NCBI GenBank assembly: GCA_035934315.1
Contig: DASYXZ010000105.1
Coordinates: 1 to 11,469 of the forward strand
Length of the DNA: 11,469 bases
Direction of reading: 5' to 3'
DNA from: DASYXZ01 sp035934315
Lineage (GTDB): Bacteria; Acidobacteriota; Terriglobia; UBA7540
Positions 6,689 through 11,469 of the stretch are shown here, in pieces. The notes beneath the pieces were generated by a model. That model did not search any database and had not been told where the DNA came from. It was given only the letters and a program-made list of their open reading frames with translations. How positions within the stretch are numbered: position 1 is the stretch's first letter; every line of letters begins with the position of its first letter. The translations under genes and the position numbers were made by a program.

Positions 6689-6862
6689 GTATGGGCATCC
6701 ACTTTTCCACTTGCAGCCTTTATCCCCACCTCAATGACTGACCCGAGCCTTAGCGGCCACAGGTTTGTTTCGATCCGCAGCGTAACGCAGTGACAAAGGT
6801 ACGCAACGAATATCGTCGCGCGACAACTCGGAGCCAAAGTCGGATGCAAAAGAACCTTCCGG

Positions 6863-7993
6863 CTATTGCGACGGCTGCTCACGAGTGAGACAATGAATTG
6901 TTCCCAGCCCCCAGACAAGATCAACCGCGTGGATGCCCACCACGGTGCGGTGAGGAAAAAGTTCGGCGAGGACGCCCAAAGCAACGCGGTCATTCGGGTC
7001 GTTGAAAGTGGGCACAAGCACGAAAGCATTCGAAATATAAAAATTGGCGTAACTGGCCGGCAATCGCTGGCCGCCAAAATATAGCGGCGCGGGCATGGGC
7101 AAATGCGCCACTTCGATTTTCGAACCGTCCTCCAGCCGCATGCCTTGCAGCCGTTCGCGGTTTTCTTCGAGCGCCCGGCAGTTCGCATCGTGGGAATCAT
7201 CTTCCTGCGCCAGCACCACTGTGCGCGGTCCCACAAAGCGGCAAAGATCGTCCACGTGCCCGTGAGTGTCATCCCCGGCAATTCCCGAGCCCAGCCACAG
7301 GATATTCGTCACGCCCAGGAACGATCGGAGGGCCATTTCCACTTCGCTTCGGGAAAATCCCGGATTGCGAACCTGCGTCCCCTGATCAAGCAAACACTCT
7401 TCCGTGGTCAAGAGAGTTCCGCGACCGTTGATGTCAATGGCGCCGCCTTCAAGCACGAAATCGCGGCCTTTATAATTTGCGCGAAAAAGCCGGCAGTTGA
7501 GCTGCCGCGCCACACATTCCGGAACCGTAATATCTCTTTTCCAATTTGGATAGCGCGCCCAGGCATTAAATTGGAACCGGGCAATCGCCGTTTCGGCCCG
7601 CCGTCCGCTTTTGCGAAGGAAGATGGGGCCGCAATCGCGCGTCCAGCCGCGATCAGTGGGGATATTGAACATTTCAACCAGCGACAAATCAACGCCCACG
7701 CGCTCCAGGACCCGGCTCGCCTGCCCTGCGTGTGACGAATCGCGTACCAGGAGCCGAACCTTCTCGCCCTGCGTAATCTTTCTGACGATTTCGCCGAACA
7801 CCCAGGGAATGGGCGCAAACTTGCCCGGCCAGTCGCTCCAGTTGTGCGGCCAAGCCAGCCATGTAGCCTCGTGGCGGTCCCATTCCGCCGGCAGAGTGAA
7901 GCCCAACGCGGCCGGACTGTCCGGTTCGAATGCATCCTGCAACTTCGCTGGTTGGGCGGGTTTTTTCGATGCCGCGTGCGGGCGCTTCTTCAT
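6863..7993 (-). CDS. aguA: Agmatine deiminase
   Basis: Converts agmatine to N-carbamoylputrescine and ammonia (EC 3.5.3.12), the penultimate step of the agmatine route to putrescine; a cytoplasmic enzyme of the guanidino-group-modifying family. The 376 residues show the expected motifs: PAEWDRHEATWLAWP near the start, WTRDCGP (117-123), LEGG (181-184, with the conserved Glu), DDTHGHVDD (241-249, with the catalytic His and Asp) and the nucleophile in GLGTIHC (Cys368). The N-terminus carries about 25 extra residues rich in Lys, Ala and Pro before the conserved core. The start ATG directly follows the aguB stop (TAGATG on the minus strand), with no base between, so translation is probably coupled. 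After the stop the frame stays open for 43 more codons that are not part of the family and probably not translated. No terminator for this operon is visible downstream. Confidence 0.96.
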   Translation of the reverse strand: MKKRPHAASKKPAQPAKLQDAFEPDSPAALGFTLPAEWDRHEATWLAWPHNWSDWPGKFAPIPWVFGEIVRKITQGEKVRLLVRDSSHAGQASRVLERVGVDLSLVEMFNIPTDRGWTRDCGPIFLRKSGRRAETAIARFQFNAWARYPNWKRDITVPECVARQLNCRLFRANYKGRDFVLEGGAIDINGRGTLLTTEECLLDQGTQVRNPGFSRSEVEMALRSFLGVTNILWLGSGIAGDDTHGHVDDLCRFVGPRTVVLAQEDDSHDANCRALEENRERLQGMRLEDGSKIEVAHLPMPAPLYFGGQRLPASYANFYISNAFVLVPTFNDPNDRVALGVLAELFPHRTVVGIHAVDLVWGLGTIHCLTREQPSQ

Positions 7994-8965
7994 CTAAACT
8001 TTATCTCTCCAGACCTCGTCGTCAAGTTGGCGTTGTTCGATGCCGCCATAGGCATCAACACGGCGGTCGCGCAGGAAGGGCCAGTTGCGCCGGACTATCT
8101 CGATGCGGTCCAAATCCACCTCAGCAAAAAGAATTTCCTCACGGTCGGCGGAAGCTTCGGCAATTACAATTCCAAAAGGATCGCAAACAAAAGAAGATCC
8201 CCAGAACTCAATGCCCTGTCCAGCCCCGGGCTTTTTCGCGCCTTTGATTGGCGGAGTAGCTTCGAACCCAACTCGATTCACCGCCGCAACATATACCCCG
8301 TTGGCAATGGCGTGACCTCGCTGGACAGTTCGCCAGGCGTCATGCTGTACCGCGCCGTGGCGTTCCTTTTCGTCCGGATGCCACCCAATGGCCGTGGGAT
8401 AAAACAAAACGCTCGCGCCAGCCAGCGCCGTAAGGCGCGCCGCTTCCGGATACCACTGGTCCCAGCAAATCAGCGTGCCAATTCGTCCCTTGCTCGTGGT
8501 GAAGGAGCGAAAACCGAGGTCGCCCGGGGTAAAATAATATTTTTCGTAGTACGCCGGATCATCAGGGATGTGCATTTTTCGATAGAGCCCCACCATCGTT
8601 CCGTCGGCATCAATTACCGCCGCGCTGTTATGGTGGAGGCCGGCGGCGCGGCGCTCAAAAACCGGCGCAATCACAGCGACGCCCAACTGGCGGGCAACGC
8701 GTCCCAGCGCTTTGGTGGTTGGTCCTGGAATTGTCTCGGCCAGGTCAAACGCGGCGAGATCTTCGCGCTGACAGAAATATTGGGAGCGGAACAGTTCCGG
8801 CAGGCACACGATTGCCGCGCCGCCGCGGGCCGCCTCTTCCACTCTGGCGATGGCGCGTGCCAGGTTTTCCTGTGGGTCGACGGTCATGGACATCTGAACG
8901 AGACCCACCTTGAATTTTCTGGACGCTTCAGTGTCCTTGCGGTCCATGCGGTCATTACGGCTCAT
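7994..8965 (-). CDS. aguB: N-carbamoylputrescine amidase
   Basis: Hydrolyses N-carbamoylputrescine to putrescine, ammonia and carbon dioxide (EC 3.5.1.53), the step after agmatine deiminase. It is a nitrilase-superfamily (carbon-nitrogen hydrolase) enzyme of 323 residues with an intact catalytic triad: Glu57 in LPELF, Lys130 in YRKMHIPDD and Cys167 in LICWDQWYPEAAR. The stretches FYPTAIGWHPDEK and AANRVGFE-like AVNRVGFE are typical of AguB rather than of other nitrilases. It is the first gene of a two-gene operon with aguA. The start at 8965 gives an N-terminal extension of about 17 charged residues before the usual KVGLVQ beginning; ATG at 8947 (MDRKD) is an alternative. Neither has a good ribosome-binding site. 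The gene is divergent from mlaE across 140 bp. An arginine decarboxylase supplying agmatine is not in the window. Confidence 0.96.
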   Translation of the reverse strand: MSRNDRMDRKDTEASRKFKVGLVQMSMTVDPQENLARAIARVEEAARGGAAIVCLPELFRSQYFCQREDLAAFDLAETIPGPTTKALGRVARQLGVAVIAPVFERRAAGLHHNSAAVIDADGTMVGLYRKMHIPDDPAYYEKYYFTPGDLGFRSFTTSKGRIGTLICWDQWYPEAARLTALAGASVLFYPTAIGWHPDEKERHGAVQHDAWRTVQRGHAIANGVYVAAVNRVGFEATPPIKGAKKPGAGQGIEFWGSSFVCDPFGIVIAEASADREEILFAEVDLDRIEIVRRNWPFLRDRRVDAYGGIEQRQLDDEVWRDKV

Positions 8966-9029
8966 GCGAGAAAGCTAACATAAAAATGCGAAAGGCTCCA
9001 AGAGGTTTGCGCATGCCCTCCAGTTCTGC

Positions 9030-9058
9030 TTGACTAAAAAAATCCCGCTGGCTACAGT
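9030..9058 (+). promoter_or_regulatory. Probable sigma70-like promoter of mlaE-mlaF
   Basis: TTGACT (9030-9035, five of six matches) and TACAGT (9053-9058, four of six) are separated by exactly 17 bp, and the spacer has an A tract. Transcription would start near 9065, leaving a leader of about 40 bases. I saw no equally good promoter for the divergent aguB gene in the same 140-bp gap. Confidence 0.6.
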
Positions 9059-9105
9059 GCTTTTTGGGCGTAGTAACACACCACATCAATTCTTAATCCG
9101 GTTCA

Positions 9106-9888
9106 ATGATGAGCAACGGCTGGGCAGACGATTTTCTGAAGCGCAAGGTGCTGGCCATCCAGGATTTCACCGGCCTCGTTTTCATCTCGCTTCGCCTGAT
9201 TTTCAGTGCGCCGCGCTACTTTACCGACACTCTTCTGCAGATGGACGTAATCGGTTTTGGCTCCCTGCCCATCGTTTTGCTCACCGGATTTTTTACCGGA
9301 GGCGTCCTCGCCCTCCAAACTTACAGAACCCTGGGTACTTTCGGCGAGGTCGGATTACTGGGACAGGCCGTTTCACTATCTGTGGTCCGTGAGTTGGGAC
9401 CGGTTTTAACCGCGCTGATGGTAGCGGGGCGGAACAGCTCCGGCATCGCTTCTGAAATCGGCTCCATGCTGGTGAGCGAGCAAATTGACGCCATGCGCGC
9501 GCTGGGCACCGATCCGCTGCGCAAACTGGTGGCGCCGCGCATGTATGCCACGCTCATCGCTCTGCCGCTCCTCACCATCCTTTCCGATTTCTTCGGATTG
9601 CTGGGAGGATTTTTTGTGAGCTACTATACGGCCCATCTCACTTCGGACCAGTATTGGACTTCCGCGTATCAGGCGCTGGATTTCCAGGACGTCATCCAGG
9701 GCTTGCTGAAGCCGGTAATCTTTTCAGTGGTCGTCGCCGGGATCGGATGCTACTTTGGCCTGCGCACCAAAGGCGGCACGGAAGGCGTGGGTCGTGCCAC
9801 CACCCAGGCCGTGGTGGCAGCCTCCGTCCTGATCCTGGTTCTCGATTTTTTTATCACCAAGTTTTTAATTGGAATTAAATTTACCTAG
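9106..9888 (+). CDS. mlaE: MlaE-family lipid ABC transporter permease
   Basis: Inner-membrane permease of an MCE/Mla-type transporter that moves phospholipids or other lipids between the inner membrane and periplasmic MCE proteins. The 260 residues are the normal family length. Diagnostic stretches are VRELGPVLTALMVAGR (94-109), the coupling region SEIGSMLVSEQIDAMRALGTDP (116-137) and GLRTKGGTEGVGRATTQAVV (208-227). Hydrophobic segments lie near 52-73, 147-175, 196-208 and 226-252, and the N-terminal 30 residues form the interfacial helix usual in MlaE. The start has two ATG codons in a row (9106 and 9109) and no evident Shine-Dalgarno sequence. It forms an operon with the ATPase gene 20 bp downstream. 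No mlaD (the MCE protein) follows in the window. Confidence 0.95.
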   Translation: MMSNGWADDFLKRKVLAIQDFTGLVFISLRLIFSAPRYFTDTLLQMDVIGFGSLPIVLLTGFFTGGVLALQTYRTLGTFGEVGLLGQAVSLSVVRELGPVLTALMVAGRNSSGIASEIGSMLVSEQIDAMRALGTDPLRKLVAPRMYATLIALPLLTILSDFFGLLGGFFVSYYTAHLTSDQYWTSAYQALDFQDVIQGLLKPVIFSVVVAGIGCYFGLRTKGGTEGVGRATTQAVVAASVLILVLDFFITKFLIGIKFT

Positions 9889-9908
9889 CCCGACGTCAAC
9901 TATATTTT

Positions 9909-10724
9909 ATGGACGCCGTCGCACAAACTCCGGCCCTCGAATTTCGCCACGTAACTCTCTCCTTTGATGAGAAGCCTGTTCTCTCTGACATTTCATTTCA
10001 AATGGATCGCGGAGGAACGCTTATTTTGCTCGGAGTCGCAGGCGCCGGCAAATCCGTCCTGCTCAAGCTGGCTGTGGGGCTCTTGAGGCCGGATTCCGGG
10101 GAAATCTTGGTGGATGGCGAAAACATGGCGCCGCTTCCTGAAGCGCAGTGGCGTCCTCTGCGCCAGCGCATGGGGATGGTATTCCAGGAGGGCGCGCTTT
10201 TCGACTCACTCACGGTCTATGAAAACGTCGCATACCCGCTCCGTGAGGCCGGCGAGAAGCAGGAAGAAAATATCGAGCGGCGCGTGCGCGAGGTTCTGGG
10301 TTTTGTTGAGATGGAGCCGGCGATCGACAAGATGCCTTCAGAGCTTTCGGGCGGCATGCGGCGCCGTGTTTCCATTGCGCGCGCCATCGTCAACCAGCCG
10401 GGCCTGATGCTTTACGACTCGCCCACGGCGGGACTGGATCCCGTGACCGCGCACACCATCACGGTTTTGATTGCGAAACTCCGTGATGTCGGGCATGTGA
10501 CCTCCATGGTGGTGACGCATCGCCTGCAGGACGGCTACGCTCTGGCGAATTTTATTTACTCGCCGAACACGCAGGCGCTTATCCCCAGCCCGACCAACGG
10601 TGCGGCTTCTCATTCTCCCGCCACACGCTTCATGGTTCTGCGCGATGGCGGCATATACTTTCAGGGAAGCGCGCAGGAACTGGCACATTCTGCCGACCCT
10701 TATCTGCGCAGATTCCTGGCATGA
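9909..10724 (+). CDS. mlaF: MlaF-family ABC transporter ATP-binding protein with atypical Walker B
   Basis: Cytoplasmic ATPase partner of the MlaE permease, 271 residues. Nucleotide-binding motifs in order: Walker A GVAGAGKS (42-49), Q-loop VFQEGALFDSLTVYENV (91-107; EGALFDSLTVYENV is typical of Mla/Ttg2A ATPases), signature LSGGMRRRVSIARA (146-159), Walker B LMLYDSP (166-172), D-loop GLDP (175-178) and switch histidine VTHR (His204). At the Walker B position where the catalytic glutamate should follow Asp170 the residue is Ser171. The rest of the site is intact, so this may be a lineage variant that still hydrolyses ATP by another route, or a slow ATPase. The region between about 217 and 240 is a proline- and serine-rich insertion before the last strand. 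Start ATG chosen by position, 20 bp after mlaE; no clear ribosome-binding site. Confidence 0.95.
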   Translation: MDAVAQTPALEFRHVTLSFDEKPVLSDISFQMDRGGTLILLGVAGAGKSVLLKLAVGLLRPDSGEILVDGENMAPLPEAQWRPLRQRMGMVFQEGALFDSLTVYENVAYPLREAGEKQEENIERRVREVLGFVEMEPAIDKMPSELSGGMRRRVSIARAIVNQPGLMLYDSPTAGLDPVTAHTITVLIAKLRDVGHVTSMVVTHRLQDGYALANFIYSPNTQALIPSPTNGAASHSPATRFMVLRDGGIYFQGSAQELAHSADPYLRRFLA

Positions 10725-10756
10725 TGAAACAGTGGCTGATTGAGGGATGTTGAGGA

Positions 10757-10839
10757 GTCATTCCCGCGAAGGCGGAAATCCACGGCGTCGTCATGACCGA
10801 AAGAAAGGAGGGCGGCCCCCCGCTTTCGCGGCGGTGACA
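10757..10839. repeat. Inverted pair of GTCATTCCCGCG-type repeats
   Basis: The left end (10757-10775, starting GTCATTCCCGCG) and the right end (10821-10839, ending GCGGTGAC) are imperfect inverted copies, 15 of 19 positions identical. The left copy also contains an internal imperfect hairpin (TTCCCGC with GCGGAAA). This is the widespread bacterial 'attcccgc…gcgggaat' repeat, similar in sequence to the Neisseria dRS3 core. It begins 32 bp after the mlaF stop. Confidence 0.75.
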
Positions 10840-10850
10840 ATCTATTGAGG

Positions 10851-10960
10851 CTCGCAAATTTTGGTGACATTCATTCGTTGTAGCGGCGCTCTCTGAGCGC
10901 CGAAAACACGGCGGTCGGAGACCACCGCTACAATAGAGGTCGTCACCATAATTTGCGAGC
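10851..10960. repeat. Large inverted repeat, 19-bp arms, one mismatch
   Basis: GCTCGCAAATTTTGGTGAC at 10851-10869 pairs with 10942-10960, which reads as its reverse complement except at one base. The arms enclose 72 bp that contain a second, different palindromic element, so the structure is nested. Confidence 0.85.
10878..10933. repeat. Cloverleaf-like palindromic element (TTGTAGCGG ends)
   Basis: The element is bounded by perfect 9-bp inverted ends, TTGTAGCGG (10878-10886) and CCGCTACAA (10925-10933). Inside are two hairpins: GGCGCTC-TCT-GAGCGCC (10885-10901, seven pairs, shares two bases with the outer arm) and GGTC-GGA-GACC (10913-10923, extendable with one mismatch). The two inner sequences look like variants of one ancestral unit of the type GCGGTC…GACCGC. 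Small size, perfect ends and no coding capacity fit a REP/BIME- or MITE-like element. Confidence 0.8.
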
Positions 10961-10975
10961 GTGAGTAAGCCCCCA

Positions 10976-11001
10976 GTCATGCCCGCGCAGGCGGGAATGA
11001 C
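10976..11001. repeat. Third GTCATTCCCGC-type repeat, complete hairpin
   Basis: GTCATGCCCGC and GCGGGAATGAC form an 11-bp inverted repeat with one mismatch around the loop GCAG. It is the same repeat family as the pair at 10757-10839 and is the best-preserved copy here. Confidence 0.85.
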
Positions 11002-11067
11002 GGCGTAGTGGAGGCGACGTGACTTACAAATGACGCCATTACTTGATACCCTTATTTCGGTTGGTAC

Positions 11068-11071
11068 GGAG
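11068..11071 (+). promoter_or_regulatory. Ribosome-binding site candidate for the exported protein
   Basis: GGAG ends three bases before the ATG at 11075, which is closer than usual but is the only Shine-Dalgarno-like sequence nearby. It supports this start together with the signal peptide that begins there. Confidence 0.4.
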
Positions 11072-11074
11072 AAG

Positions 11075-11469
11075 ATGACAAGGTCGCCGAAAAAAGCAAT
11101 CCCCACGCGGACTTTGGTCGCGTCATTCACATTCGTGACAATGTTGTTCCTGGGCTCGAGCGCTGCGGCCCAGGACAACTATGAGATTCAGGTCTACGGC
11201 TATGATCTTGTTCCACCGCACCACACCATGGTGGAACTTCACAGCAACTTCGCCTTTGAGGGCAGCAAGGATATTCAGGACGGCGTCCGCCCCACCGAGC
11301 ACGCTCTGCACGAGACCATCGAAATCACGCACGGTTTCACTCCCTGGTTTGAAACCGGGTTTTATATATTCACCAGCTCGCGCAATGGCGACGGCGTGGA
11401 CTGGGTGGGCGACCACATCCGCCCGCGATTCAGCATTCCAGAAAAATGGCACTGGCCGGTGGGCTTGAG
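11075..11469 (+). CDS. Exported, probably outer-membrane protein, N-terminal part only
   Basis: The first 131 residues of a protein that continues past the right edge. It begins with a clear signal peptide: basic MTRSPKKAIPTR, hydrophobic TLVASFTFVTMLFLG, then SSAAA before Gln33, a good signal peptidase I site. The mature part (QDNYEIQVYGYD, then VELHSNFAFEG, HETIEITHGFTPWFETGFYIF) alternates polar and hydrophobic residues with many aromatics, as in outer-membrane beta-barrel strands, and resembles uncharacterised acidobacterial envelope proteins with a conserved 'ITHGFTPWFE' stretch. I cannot name a function. The gene follows the palindromic repeat cluster and probably has its own promoter, though I found no convincing one. 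A relationship to the upstream mlaEF operon is possible but not shown. Confidence 0.85.
   Translation, partial: MTRSPKKAIPTRTLVASFTFVTMLFLGSSAAAQDNYEIQVYGYDLVPPHHTMVELHSNFAFEGSKDIQDGVRPTEHALHETIEITHGFTPWFETGFYIFTSSRNGDGVDWVGDHIRPRFSIPEKWHWPVGL

Larger units (their letters stand above)
6160..6862. other. 703-bp intergenic region, AT-rich in its first half, no recognised protein gene
   Basis: The region holds a candidate promoter for the phosphatase gene at its left end, a clearly AT-rich stretch at about 6240-6580, a rightward promoter candidate and a rightward intrinsic terminator. The AT-rich part differs sharply from the GC-rich neighbours. A very short plus-strand frame at 6516-6542 (MFSTINFS) has AAGGA eight bases before its ATG but is too short to call a gene. 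In the right part (6731-6862) the aguA reading frame stays open for 43 codons past its stop and reads like protein (FGSELSRDDIRCVPLSLRY), possibly a gene remnant. A segment at 6616-6641 resembles REP-type repeat sequence. Confidence 0.6.

Noticed and set aside
6580..7281. Minus-strand frame of 233 codons
   Set aside because: It overlaps the C-terminal half of aguA in another frame, where aguA has the catalytic His and Cys motifs. Its tail runs through the terminator and repeat region.
7844..8983. Long plus-strand frame of 379 codons
   Set aside because: It lies antisense to aguB and the end of aguA, both of which have intact catalytic motifs. The peptide is Arg/Ala-rich with no family signature, as expected for a shadow frame in GC-rich DNA.
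10757..11001. CRISPR array
   Set aside because: The repeats are palindromic elements of different kinds with irregular spacing and mixed orientation; there is no regular repeat-spacer pattern and no cas gene.
10630..11178. Minus-strand frame of 182 codons
   Set aside because: It contains VIPACAGMT and ISAFAGMTP, the usual translation of GTCATTCCCGC repeats, and overlaps the end of mlaF and the start of the exported protein. It is repeat-derived, not a gene.
11123..11452. Minus-strand frame of 109 codons at the right edge
   Set aside because: Antisense to the exported protein, which has a signal peptide and a start site. No recognisable motif in the antisense peptide.

Overview
The window looks like chromosomal DNA of an acidobacterium, probably the Terriglobia / former subdivision 1 side of the phylum. 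The main evidence is the pair at the left end: a large MacB-like permease of the 'acidobacterial duplicated orphan permease' (ADOP) type with a PadR repressor directly upstream, an arrangement characteristic of these genomes. Coding DNA is GC-rich, intergenic DNA is much more AT-rich, and gene density is ordinary. No tRNA, rRNA, CRISPR array, phage gene or intact transposase is visible.

Layout. (1) 1-2812, minus strand: PadR gene and ADOP permease in one operon, stop and start codons overlapping. The promoter carries a 7-bp inverted repeat that suits PadR autorepression. The permease runs off the left edge with its frame open throughout. (2) 2813-3399: a small-ORF region with two short minus-strand reading frames and three different degenerate 7-bp tandem arrays. 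(3) 3400-6159: a heparinase II/III-family polysaccharide lyase-like protein (plus) convergent with a CpsB/CapC/YwqE-type metal-dependent tyrosine phosphatase (minus). Both fit surface-polysaccharide metabolism. (4) 6160-6862: about 700 bp without a recognised gene, AT-rich in its first half, with a sigma70-like promoter candidate and a strong rho-independent terminator, both pointing right. A small RNA is possible. (5) 6863-8965, minus: aguB-aguA, the two steps from agmatine to putrescine, with no base between the genes. (6) 8966-10724: a promoter and mlaE-mlaF, the permease and ATPase of an MCE/Mla-type lipid transporter. The ATPase has serine where the catalytic Walker B glutamate is expected. 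(7) 10725-11074: a nest of palindromic repeats. (8) 11075 to the right edge: the N-terminal part of an exported, probably outer-membrane protein.

How it fits together. Several genes concern the cell envelope (ADOP permease, heparinase-like protein, CpsB phosphatase, MlaEF, exported protein), but they sit in separate transcription units. I do not see one new multigene system. The items most worth following up are the possible small RNA at 6396-6688, the Walker B change in MlaF, the nested palindromes at 10757-11001, the heptamer arrays around the small ORFs, and the PadR operator overlapping an apparently near-leaderless start.
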